A model generated the notes under the pieces. It had not been told where the DNA came from and searched no databases. It saw nothing but the letters and a program-made list of their open reading frames with translations. The position numbers and the translations under genes are program-made. Positions 18,407 to 26,231 of a stretch of 64,000 nt of DNA are shown here, piece by piece; the stretch's first letter is position 1, and each line of letters starts with the position of its first letter. The stretch is from Flavobacterium denitrificans DSM 15936. Lineage in GTDB: Bacteria > Bacteroidota > Bacteroidia > Flavobacteriales > Flavobacteriaceae. The DNA is taken from NCBI RefSeq assembly GCF_000425445.1, contig NZ_KE384377.1:676070-740069 (forward strand), written 5' to 3'.

Positions 18407-18428
18407 ACGTGAAACAAAAATTATAAAA

Positions 18429-19670
18429 ATGAAAAATTCAAAATATAAAAATCAATTAAAAGAGCTTTGCTCCCGATGGCTATCGGGATTGCGGTTAAGC
18501 ATCTTCCTATTGGCAAGTACGGCAACATTTGCACAGCAAACTATCAGCTTAGAAAAAGCAATAGAATTGGCAAAATCAAACAACATCGACTTAAAAATTG
18601 CCGATAAAGAAATCGAAAAACAAACCGTTCTCAAAAAAGCCGCTTTTCAGCCAGATCCGCTTCAGTTTCAATATCAAGGCGGTCAGTTCAATAGTGCCGA
18701 TTATGATCATAATGTTTCGGTGCAGCAATTTTTTCCATTAGGAAATATCACAAAAGCTAACCGACAATTGCAGGAAGAATTGGCAAAATTGGCAGAAAAG
18801 CGAAAAGCATTATCTTTTTATGAAATTGAAAAAGCTGTTACCTTAGCTTATTATCAATATTTGTATGGCGTTTCGATTCAAAAACTAAATTCAGAATTGA
18901 ATGAGATTTATACGAAATTCCTAAAGAATGCCGAGTTGCGGTTTAAAACAGGAGAAAGTGGCAATATAGAAGTAATCAGCGCTAAGGCAAAAGTTAAAGA
19001 AATTGAAACGCAGAAAGCGCAATTAGAATATGATTTGGCAATTTATCAGAAACAATTACAATTTTTCATTCAAACAGATGAAAATGTTGTTCCTGACCAA
19101 AATACGGCATTGCAATATGCATTCGTAGAAAATCAAGAAAACACAAAAGCGGAGATTTTGATGACTGATTTCTATCAACAGCAAATTTCGGTTTATCAAA
19201 AAGAAGCAGGGACATTCAAAGCTTTGAGAACTCCAAAAGTTGGTTTAGGATATTTTGCGCAAACCATCAATACTGAATCTTTATTTCAAGGTTTTACCGC
19301 AGGATTGCAAATTCCGTTGTTTGGTGGTGTAAATACGACGAAAGCCAAAGCTGCAGAAATCAGCATTTCGCAGTCGCAATTGGCTTTGGATAAAAATAAA
19401 ATGATGCTCAATTTACAACGAGAAGAATTAAAAAACAATTTCGAAAAACAGCAAAAAAACTTGGCTTATTTTCAAAACGAAGGCTCGCTATATGCCAATC
19501 AGATTATTGAAACTGCACAAAAAAGTTACGCCAATGGCGATATGAGCTATTGGTCGTATATCAGTTTTTTAAATCAGGCAATTGATATTAAAAAACAATT
19601 TGCAGAGGCTACGCACAGCTATAATCAAAGTGTCATCGAACTTCAATTTCCAACCATCAAAAACAATTAA
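18429..19670 (+). CDS. TolC-like outer-membrane factor of the metal pump (CusC/CzcC type)
   Basis: I take ATG 18429 (413 residues). A GTG at 18363 would read through an intergenic repeat. The signal sequence is MKNSKYKNQLKELCSRWLSG, then the hydrophobic LRLSIFLLASTATFAQ. Two OEP repeats follow, with long coiled helices: ISLEKAIELAKSNNIDLKIADKE near 40-60, AELRFKTGESGNIEVISAKA near 180, and a second set ending SYANGDMSYWSYISFLNQA. The GESGNIEV/GDMSYWSY pair is the internal duplication typical of this family. It forms the trimeric outer-membrane channel. Part of the signal-peptide n-region is encoded by a mobile palindromic repeat (18465-18498). It ends 2 bp before the fusion-protein gene, so the two are coupled. 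Confidence 0.9.
   Translation: MKNSKYKNQLKELCSRWLSGLRLSIFLLASTATFAQQTISLEKAIELAKSNNIDLKIADKEIEKQTVLKKAAFQPDPLQFQYQGGQFNSADYDHNVSVQQFFPLGNITKANRQLQEELAKLAEKRKALSFYEIEKAVTLAYYQYLYGVSIQKLNSELNEIYTKFLKNAELRFKTGESGNIEVISAKAKVKEIETQKAQLEYDLAIYQKQLQFFIQTDENVVPDQNTALQYAFVENQENTKAEILMTDFYQQQISVYQKEAGTFKALRTPKVGLGYFAQTINTESLFQGFTAGLQIPLFGGVNTTKAKAAEISISQSQLALDKNKMMLNLQREELKNNFEKQQKNLAYFQNEGSLYANQIIETAQKSYANGDMSYWSYISFLNQAIDIKKQFAEATHSYNQSVIELQFPTIKNN
18465..18498 (-). repeat. 34-bp palindromic repeat inside the signal-peptide codons of the outer-membrane factor
   Basis: Contains tcccgatggctatcggga, an almost perfect palindrome. The reverse complement of 18465-18498 matches 19694-19727 at 33 of 34 positions. 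It is read in frame as LCSRWLSGLRL within the n-region. Confidence 0.85.
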
Positions 19671-19672
19671 AA

Positions 19673-20941
19673 ATGAAAAGTATATTTAAAAGTTTAACCG
19701 CAATCCCGATAGCTATCGGGAGCAAAGTATTCACGCAAAGTTCGCAAAGATGGATTGCTTATAGCTTACTGCTAATGATCTGTGGCGGAATGTTAAGCTC
19801 TTGCAATGAAAAGAAAACCGAAGAACCTCAGGAAGAAGAAAAATCGACGACAGAAGTAGCTCTAACTGCTTCTCAATACAAAACAGTCGGAATTGAAACC
19901 GGAATTATTGAAGACCGAAATCTGAATAAAATCATCAAGGCAAATGGCTATACAACAGTGCCACCACAAAATTCTGCTGAGGTTTCGACTTTAATTGGCG
20001 GAACGGTAAAAGACATTTTTGTTTTAGAAGGGACATTTGTAAACAAAGGAAAAGTGTTAGCGACAATTCAGAATCTTGAAGTAATTGAAATGCAAGAAGA
20101 TTATCATTCTGCTACAGCTAATGTAGAATATTTGCAGTTGGAATATAATCGCCAGAAAACTTTGAGCGATGAAAATGTGAATCCGAGGAAAACTTTTCAA
20201 GAAGTAAAAGCAAAATTAGCGGCTGAAAGAGCACGTGCGCAGGGAGCAAAAAACAAACTCGATGCTTTGCATGTCAATACAAAAGGAACGACAACGATAG
20301 TGCCAATTGTTTCGCCAATAAATGGTTATGTTGGAAAAATTAATATTGCGAAAGGTGCTTTTGCCAATACAGGGATTTCGCTTTTTGAAGTGGTTGATAA
20401 TAGCCAGATGCATTTGGATTTGAATGTTTATGAGAAAGATTTAGGTTCAATTTCAGTTGGACAGGTTATCGATTTTGTATTGACAAATCAATCGAATAAA
20501 TCAATTAAAGGAAAGATTTTCGGAATCAACAAATCATTTTCCAACGAAAGCAAAACTGTTGCCGTTCATGCTAAAATCGACCCAGCTGATGCAAAAGGCT
20601 TGATTCCGGGAATGTACGTTTCGGCAAATATTAATATTACGAGTGCTACAGTTCCGGCTTTGCCAAAAGATGCTGTAGTTAAAAATGCGGATAAATATTT
20701 TGTGTTTGTACAGGAAGATGGTCAAGCAGCAGAAAAACACGAGCATGCAGAAGGAAAAAAAGAAGATGCCCATGAAGAGGAATTGCATTTTAAAGCCATT
20801 GAAGTAATTCCAGGAACAACCGATTTAGGTTTTACTGAAGTTAAGTTTGTAAATGACATTTCAGCCAATGCTAAAATTGTGACAAAAGGTGCATTTTATC
20901 TGCTTTCAGCAATGAAAGGCGGAGGAGAGCATACTCATTAG
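19673..20941 (+). CDS. Membrane-fusion lipoprotein of the metal pump (CusB/CzcB type)
   Basis: 422 residues. The lipobox MLSSC puts the lipidated Cys near residue 44, after an unusually long n-region of about 28 residues. Typical HlyD-type parts follow: a barrel-sandwich segment (SAEVSTLIGGTVKDIFVLEG), an alpha hairpin (about 130-205), the return half (VSPINGYVGKINIAKGAFA), a beta-barrel (SVGQVIDFVL) and a membrane-proximal domain. A His/Glu-rich insert EKHEHAEGKKEDAHEEELH near 370 and the terminal GGGEHTH suggest metal binding. It bridges pump and channel. The n-region is encoded partly by an inserted palindrome (19694-19727) and a CAAAG-type repeat (about 19731-19750). Confidence 0.92.
   Translation: MKSIFKSLTAIPIAIGSKVFTQSSQRWIAYSLLLMICGGMLSSCNEKKTEEPQEEEKSTTEVALTASQYKTVGIETGIIEDRNLNKIIKANGYTTVPPQNSAEVSTLIGGTVKDIFVLEGTFVNKGKVLATIQNLEVIEMQEDYHSATANVEYLQLEYNRQKTLSDENVNPRKTFQEVKAKLAAERARAQGAKNKLDALHVNTKGTTTIVPIVSPINGYVGKINIAKGAFANTGISLFEVVDNSQMHLDLNVYEKDLGSISVGQVIDFVLTNQSNKSIKGKIFGINKSFSNESKTVAVHAKIDPADAKGLIPGMYVSANINITSATVPALPKDAVVKNADKYFVFVQEDGQAAEKHEHAEGKKEDAHEEELHFKAIEVIPGTTDLGFTEVKFVNDISANAKIVTKGAFYLLSAMKGGGEHTH
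19694..19727 (+). repeat. 34-bp palindromic repeat inside the signal-peptide codons of the fusion lipoprotein
   Basis: Core cccgatagctatcggg is a perfect 16-bp palindrome flanked by ttaaccgcaat and agcaaag. It matches the reverse complement of 18465-18498 at 33/34 positions and is read in frame as LTAIPIAIGSK. Confidence 0.88.
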
Positions 20942-20947
20942 TAGGTT

Positions 20948-21181
20948 TTGCCACAAAGGCACTAAGGCGCAAAATTATTTTATGCTGGATTGAAATTTGC
21001 TCGCAAAGACGCAAAGACGCAAAGTTTTTTTGTTTCATGCAGATTTCGCAGATTTAATTTGAATTGCCTCCAGCTTCAGCTGGAGGCAATGGAGAAATAA
21101 AATCTGCGACTTGGCGTATTTGCGAGATTAACTCAATCAGACTTTTAAAAAAAACTTAGAGACTTAGTGTTTTTGTGGCAA
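20948..21181. repeat. Four concentric inverted repeats around a 28-bp palindrome
   Basis: Fills most of the 332-bp gap 20942-21273. Outer arms 20948-20966 and 21163-21181 match at 17/19. Middle arms 21000-21019 and 21107-21126 match at 17/20. Inner arms 21047-21060 and 21095-21108 match at 13/14. The core 21063-21090 pairs attgcctccagct with agctggaggcaat perfectly around a 2-base loop. Each shell is a different flavobacterial repeat type. The remainder (21182-21273) is AT-rich, with nothing recognised. No T run follows the core, so it is not a classical terminator. Confidence 0.85.
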
Positions 21182-21273
21182 TAAACTTTACCGCAAATTG
21201 CTTAAATTTAGGACATTATTAAAATAAAGTTTTGAGAGTCCAAAACTTGAAACTTGAAATTTGAAACTCTATA

Positions 21274-23274
21274 ATGATACATCAAGATAAAGAAATAAAA
21301 AATACAAAAAGCAAACCCAAGCCTTCCTGTTGCTGTTCACATGACGAACCTGCGAATTCCCACAATAATGGTCACGATCATGGAGATCACGATCACGAAC
21401 AAAGTGCAGAAGTTGGTCTTTTTAAACTGTTTCTGCCATCAATAATTTCTTTTATTTTATTGATTATCGGAATTGGATTTGATAATTATTTTCAGCAAAA
21501 TTGGTTCACAGGATATGTTAGAATTGCTTGGTATGTAATTGCCTATCTTCCGGTTGGGCTTCCGGTTTTGCGAGAAGCTTATGAAAGCATTGCCAAAGGG
21601 GATATTTTCTCTGAATTTTTTCTCATGTGCATTGCAACGATTGGTGCGTTTGCTATTGGCGAATATCCCGAAGGTGTTGCCGTAATGCTGTTTTATACGA
21701 TTGGTGAAACTTTTCAAGGAATGGCAGTGAATAGAGCAAAAACAAGCATTAAAAGCCTGTTGGATCAACGTCCAGATGAGGTTACTGTTTTAGAAAATAA
21801 TGTTGGTGTAAGAGTCAAAGCAAAAGATGTTAAGATTGGTGCTATTATTCAGCTTAAGGCTGGCGAAAAACTAGGCTTGGATGGCGAATTATTATCAGAC
21901 TCAGCTTTTGTAAATACTGCAGCTTTAACAGGTGAAAGCAAACCAGCCACAAAAAAGAAAGGAGAAACTGTTTTGGCAGGAATGATAAACGGAAATACAC
22001 TTATAGAAGTGAAAGTAACAACAGCTTACAGTGATAGTAAATTGTCTAAAATTCTGGAATTAGTACAAAATGCTACTACCAAAAAAGCGCCTGCTGAATT
22101 ATTTATTAGAAAGTTTGCTAAAATTTATACGCCAATTGTGGTGTATTTAGCCATTGCAATTTGTTTGGTTCCAATAGTTTTTGTAAACAATTACATATTT
22201 AGTGACTGGCTGTATAGAGCTTTAGTTTTTTTGGTTATTTCTTGTCCTTGTGCGTTGGTTATCAGTATTCCGCTTGGGTATTTTGGTGGAATCGGAGCAG
22301 CAAGTAGAAACGGAATCTTGTTTAAAGGAAGTAATTTCTTGGATAGTATTTCAACGATTCAAAATGTCGTGGTAGACAAAACGGGAACCATGACCGAAGG
22401 TGTTTTTAAAGTTCAGGAAGTAATCATTAAACCTGAGTATGATAAAGATGAAATTTTAAAACTGGTAAATGCTTTAGAAAACCGAAGTACGCATCCTGTT
22501 GCAACTGCTATTCACAATCATGTTGGATCCGTTGATTCTTCGGTAGAATTGAAAAATATTGAGGAAATTTCAGGGCATGGTTTAAAGGCTTCTTATAACG
22601 AAAAAGAATTGTATGTGGGGAATTTTAAATTGCTGGATAAATTCGGCATTTCGTATGATATTGATCCGTCTTCTATAGTTTATACGACAATTGCAATTGC
22701 TTACGAAGGTAAATTTGCTGGCTATTTCACTATTGCCGATGAAATAAAAGAAGATGCTCAAGAAACGGTTTCTAAACTAAAATCTTTAGGCGTAAAATTG
22801 ACAATGCTGAGTGGTGATAAATCGAATGTGGTTCAGTTTGTAGCCAATAAACTCGGAATCACAAAAGCTTTTGGAGATTTGCTTCCAGAAGATAAAGTCA
22901 ATAAAGTCAACGAAATTAAAGCCGAAAACGAAACGATTGCCTTTGTAGGCGATGGGGTAAACGATGCTCCTGTAATTGCTTTAAGTACCGTAGGAATTGC
23001 AATGGGAGGTTTAGGAAGCGATGCTGCAATTGAAACTGCCGATGTCGTGATTCAGGATGATAAACCAAGCAAAATTGCTATGGCAATCAACATTGGGAAA
23101 CAAACCAAAAAAATTGTTTGGCAGAATATTACGTTAGCTTTTGTAGTAAAAGCTTTTGTGCTAATACTTGGTGCGGGTGGACTTGCGACAATGTGGGAAG
23201 CCGTTTTTGCTGATGTTGGCGTAGCTTTATTAGCGATTTTGAATGCAGTCCGAATTCAGAAGATGAAGTTCTAA
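21274..23274 (+). CDS. P1B-type heavy-metal ATPase (Zn/Cd/Co/Pb class) with His-rich N-terminus
   Basis: 666 residues. The usual N-terminal HMA domain is missing. Instead there is CCCSHDEPANSHNNGHDHGD, rich in Cys, His and Asp. Six or more membrane helices follow. Motifs: TGESKP in the actuator domain, Cys324-Pro-Cys326 in helix 6, phosphorylated Asp368 in DKTGTMTEG, HP in ENRSTHPVATAIHNH, and GDGVNDAPVIA. CPC plus a last helix with a Asp near VFADVGVALLAILNAVR fits the Zn/Cd class. It would pump cytosolic metal to the periplasm, where the RND system can pass it outward. It is the last gene of the metal block, separated from it by the concentric repeat. Confidence 0.94.
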   Translation: MIHQDKEIKNTKSKPKPSCCCSHDEPANSHNNGHDHGDHDHEQSAEVGLFKLFLPSIISFILLIIGIGFDNYFQQNWFTGYVRIAWYVIAYLPVGLPVLREAYESIAKGDIFSEFFLMCIATIGAFAIGEYPEGVAVMLFYTIGETFQGMAVNRAKTSIKSLLDQRPDEVTVLENNVGVRVKAKDVKIGAIIQLKAGEKLGLDGELLSDSAFVNTAALTGESKPATKKKGETVLAGMINGNTLIEVKVTTAYSDSKLSKILELVQNATTKKAPAELFIRKFAKIYTPIVVYLAIAICLVPIVFVNNYIFSDWLYRALVFLVISCPCALVISIPLGYFGGIGAASRNGILFKGSNFLDSISTIQNVVVDKTGTMTEGVFKVQEVIIKPEYDKDEILKLVNALENRSTHPVATAIHNHVGSVDSSVELKNIEEISGHGLKASYNEKELYVGNFKLLDKFGISYDIDPSSIVYTTIAIAYEGKFAGYFTIADEIKEDAQETVSKLKSLGVKLTMLSGDKSNVVQFVANKLGITKAFGDLLPEDKVNKVNEIKAENETIAFVGDGVNDAPVIALSTVGIAMGGLGSDAAIETADVVIQDDKPSKIAMAINIGKQTKKIVWQNITLAFVVKAFVLILGAGGLATMWEAVFADVGVALLAILNAVRIQKMKF

Positions 23275-23327
23275 GGCTGTTCTAGCGAATTAATAATAGC
23301 CTTCCATATTTATGTCGTTAAATAAAA

Positions 23328-23355
23328 AGCCTGTTTCGTTTTGTTGAAACAGGCT
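23328..23355 (-). terminator. Terminator for the cytochrome c peroxidase gene
   Basis: agcctgtttc and gaaacaggct form a perfect 10-bp stem with an 8-base loop. On the minus strand it is followed by a T5 run. It lies 48 bp after the minus-strand stop at 23403. Confidence 0.8.
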
Positions 23356-23357
23356 AT

Positions 23358-23394
23358 AAAATTTGTGAACTTTAGGGCACATTCACAAATTTTT
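23358..23394 (+). terminator. Terminator for the P1B ATPase gene
   Basis: aaaatttgtgaa at 23358-23369 pairs perfectly with ttcacaaatttt at 23382-23393. The stem ends in T residues on the plus strand. Together with the adjacent minus-strand hairpin it separates the two convergent genes. Confidence 0.65.
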
Positions 23395-23402
23395 CCATTT
23401 CA

Positions 23403-24545
23403 TTATTTTGGCATTTCTGGAGTCATAATTCTTCTTGTTGGCGTGCTTAAAGTTTCAATAAAAGCTAATAAATCACTTATTTCTTCTTTGCTTAAATCTA
23501 ATTTTCGAAGCATAGGATCTGCTTTCTGAATAAGAGAGTCTCTTGCAGTTCCTAAATATTTTTTTTGAACCGGAGAAGGATTTCCTAAATTGTACAATTC
23601 CACAACATCTAAAAGTGATGGAAAATGCCCGTGATGCATCCAAGGTTTTGTATTTGCAACTTCACGAAGCGTCGGCGTTCTGAATTTGCCAATGTCTTTT
23701 ACCTCTTTTGTCACATTATAACGACCAAAATCTTCATTTTTGGTTCCGAATAAAGTTTGACCATCATTATGAAACTGATTGTCACTGAAATAGGGTGTAT
23801 TATGACAATTAATGCATTGCGCTTTGGTTCTAAACAAATGCATTCCTTTGACTTGCTGATCGGTATAAATATCTGATTTGCCGCTTACAAATTGGTCAAA
23901 CTTACTTTTTGGACTGTTAATTGACCTTTCGAAAGTTGCAATCGCATATTGAATACGTTCTAAAGTCACTTTTTTATCTCCAAAAGCTGAAATAAATAGG
24001 GAATTATAACCTTTTATCTTCGCAATCTTATCAACAGCAATCGTCAGTTTTTCATTCATTTCTAAAGGATCTGAAACAGGAAACTGCGCCTGATCTTCTA
24101 GACTCTTCGCCCGTCCATCCCAAAACAAAGATGTGGCATAAGCCGAGTTTAAAATCGCCATCGAATTGCGTTTTCCCGTCTGACGATCATGACCAAAGGA
24201 ACGCGTTAAATTATCTGTCCATCCTAATTCTGGATTGTGGCAGGAAGCGCAGGCAATTTGGCCACTGCGAGACAATCTCGGATCAAAAAACAAAATTTTT
24301 CCCAAACTCTCTTTTTCCTTCGAATATGGATTATAAGCAGGATATGGAACCGCTGGCAACACGCCAATATCTTGAAATTTAGTTTTGTCGATATTTTCAT
24401 GTAATTCTGCCTTAGGCCATTTTGAAGCATCTCCACTAGAATACAATTTTCGTAATTCTTGAATATCGATATAATCAGGATTTTCCACACTTTTATAAGC
24501 TGTCAAGCTCAGGAGGAATAGGAGAGGTATTATTAGTTTTTTCAA
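23403..24545 (-). CDS. Di-heme cytochrome c peroxidase (MauG/CcpA type)
   Basis: 380 residues with a signal peptide (MKKLIIPLLFLLSLTAYKS). Two heme c attachment motifs are present: Cys99-Ala-Ser-Cys102-His103 and Cys244-Ile-Asn-Cys247-His248. The family motif FFDPRLSRSGQIACASCHNP and the RNSMAILNSAY segment are clear, as is FRTPTLREVANTKPWMHHG after the second heme. The length suits periplasmic bacterial peroxidases, which reduce H2O2 with electrons from small cytochromes or act as MauG-like oxidases. It follows the SusCD-lipoprotein genes on the same strand after a 219-bp spacer that holds short tandem repeats, so it may be a separate unit. Confidence 0.93.
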   Translation of the reverse strand: MKKLIIPLLFLLSLTAYKSVENPDYIDIQELRKLYSSGDASKWPKAELHENIDKTKFQDIGVLPAVPYPAYNPYSKEKESLGKILFFDPRLSRSGQIACASCHNPELGWTDNLTRSFGHDRQTGKRNSMAILNSAYATSLFWDGRAKSLEDQAQFPVSDPLEMNEKLTIAVDKIAKIKGYNSLFISAFGDKKVTLERIQYAIATFERSINSPKSKFDQFVSGKSDIYTDQQVKGMHLFRTKAQCINCHNTPYFSDNQFHNDGQTLFGTKNEDFGRYNVTKEVKDIGKFRTPTLREVANTKPWMHHGHFPSLLDVVELYNLGNPSPVQKKYLGTARDSLIQKADPMLRKLDLSKEEISDLLAFIETLSTPTRRIMTPEMPK

Positions 24546-24589
24546 TTTTATTTTTGTTTTTCTTGTTTTTCTTGTTTTTTAGCTTTTTT

Positions 24590-24630
24590 CAGTCTCAGTC
24601 TTAGTCTCAGTCTCAGTCTCAGTCTCAGTA
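24590..24630. repeat. Tandem hexamer cagtct array upstream of the peroxidase
   Basis: Six full copies (one variant, tagtct) and a partial seventh. It lies 45-85 bp upstream of the minus-strand start at 24545. A second array of related units (gactgt/gactgc) sits at about 24713-24753, just downstream of the lipoprotein stop. Confidence 0.85.
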
Positions 24631-24764
24631 TTTAACTTAATGTACTTTATGTTCAAAAGCTTTGTCAAAATTTAAAACTTTTACAAAGCTTGTCGTCACG
24701 AATGTTAGCTTTGACTGTAAACTGCGACTGTAAACTGTGACTGCGACTGCGACTAAATTGACCT

Positions 24765-26231
24765 CTACAAATCAACTTCCTTAGGACAAGCAATACTCAG
24801 CGCCGCCGGTTTTGGATACGTTCTGTTGTTGTACATTCTGTATTGTGTAGAAACCGTTCCGCCGAAAAGTTTGTTGTTGGTTAGCTTTAATTCAAAAGAA
24901 ATTTCAAACAAACCAGCACTGATTTCTTTATAGGTTCCTTCGCCTGAAATAGCAATTTGATAGGTATTGTCTTTATCTTTTCCGATAGTTAGATTCTGTG
25001 GAATTACCAAAACAGTTCCTTGCGTTTTGCTGTTTCCGTTTTCAGGGAAAAATTCTAAAGCTGAGGTAATATTGAATCCAGGAGAAACTGACGCAGAACC
25101 ACTTTCGTTAGAAAACCATCTTTTCAAACCAAAAGAATTGACAGTATTAGTTCCGCTTGCCACATTAAATCCAATTTTGAACGCATCATGGTAAACATCA
25201 TCATTCGGATTTGTAGTTCCTTTATCACTGTAAAGGATTGCATTTGGATGGTCTTTTGTTACAACGACAGGAAAAGTCAAAGCGTTGAAAGTCTGCCATG
25301 CACAAGTACCGCTTCTGTCAAACCAGTGCTCGCCATAGGTCAAATAAAAAGCATTTGTTGGATCAGTAAATTTTGAAGCCGGATTCGTCTGATTGTCTCT
25401 CGGTGTTTTAATAGGTTTTTCAATTGTCAAGCTGGTATTTCCTGTTGCTCGGTAATTGCTAGTGCTTACCAAGTCGATTTTGCTCTGAAAAAGAACGTCA
25501 TCATTCTGTAAATCTTCTAAAAGGGTAAAATGATAGGTCACTGAATTTTTGTTGATCTCAAAAGCATCATGCGTCAAAGAATATTCAAAACCGTTTTGAA
25601 ACTCAAAGATTTCAAGATTCTCTAATTCAGAAAGGAAATAGCCATTCGGAAAATTGACAACAAAGTCAAATTTTTCTCCAACTTCACCTTTAATCGAAAA
25701 TGTATTTACAGGAAACGTATAATTAGTCGAAATTGCGGCCAATTCAATTTTGAAAGTATCGTCTACATGTTCTGTATTTAAATTTCCTATGTGGATAGAG
25801 GGATCAGAAACTGTTTCTAGTTTCAAGGTAATATCTTGATTTTCGGTCCATCTTTTATTAAAAGAAATGGAAATAGTATCAGTTAATTTTGCTCCTTGAA
25901 ATTTTAATTCATTTACCGGATTTATGATAAAATAGCTAGTGTTTCCTGTTGATGAAACAGCAGAAAAATGAACAGATACAGCATCTTTTAAGGAACGTGC
26001 TGTTAAGGCGACAGGTACTTTTAAAGTTCGGATCGCACTGTTGGTATAGATGGATTGAGGTATAAGATTACCATTTATAGCGGGATATTCTAAAGGCGTA
26101 TTATCGCTTTTTACCAAAAAATTAAATCGTACATATGGATCAATATCAGAACCCAATTTATAATCGTCTTTTGAACAAGAAGCTGTCAGCGAAGCTATAA
26201 TTAAAATAGCAAATGTCTTAATAAGATTCAT
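24765..26231 (-). CDS. SusCD-associated surface lipoprotein, function unknown
   Basis: 488 residues. The signal peptide and lipobox MNLIKTFAILIIASLTASC lipidate Cys19, and the following SKDDYK includes acidic residues near the lipid that favour surface export in Bacteroidota. The mature protein is mostly beta, with an N-terminal half resembling immunoglobulin-like or Calx-beta repeats (VPVALTARSLKDAVSVHFSA, ITLKLETVSDPSIHIG) and a C-terminal half with AFYLTYGEHWFDRSGTCAW. No catalytic motif is recognised. It overlaps the susD-like gene by 14 bp, so it is translationally coupled and most likely a substrate-binding partner of that transporter. Confidence 0.82.
   Translation of the reverse strand: MNLIKTFAILIIASLTASCSKDDYKLGSDIDPYVRFNFLVKSDNTPLEYPAINGNLIPQSIYTNSAIRTLKVPVALTARSLKDAVSVHFSAVSSTGNTSYFIINPVNELKFQGAKLTDTISISFNKRWTENQDITLKLETVSDPSIHIGNLNTEHVDDTFKIELAAISTNYTFPVNTFSIKGEVGEKFDFVVNFPNGYFLSELENLEIFEFQNGFEYSLTHDAFEINKNSVTYHFTLLEDLQNDDVLFQSKIDLVSTSNYRATGNTSLTIEKPIKTPRDNQTNPASKFTDPTNAFYLTYGEHWFDRSGTCAWQTFNALTFPVVVTKDHPNAILYSDKGTTNPNDDVYHDAFKIGFNVASGTNTVNSFGLKRWFSNESGSASVSPGFNITSALEFFPENGNSKTQGTVLVIPQNLTIGKDKDNTYQIAISGEGTYKEISAGLFEISFELKLTNNKLFGGTVSTQYRMYNNRTYPKPAALSIACPKEVDL

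Noticed and set aside
18363-18428. GTG start for the outer-membrane factor
   Set aside because: Would encode a hydrophilic leader from intergenic repeats in front of a normal signal peptide.
21063-21090. Core palindrome as a simple terminator of the efflux operon
   Set aside because: No T run on either side and it is nested in other repeats.
24590-24630. CRISPR-like array
   Set aside because: The units are contiguous six-base repeats with no spacers.
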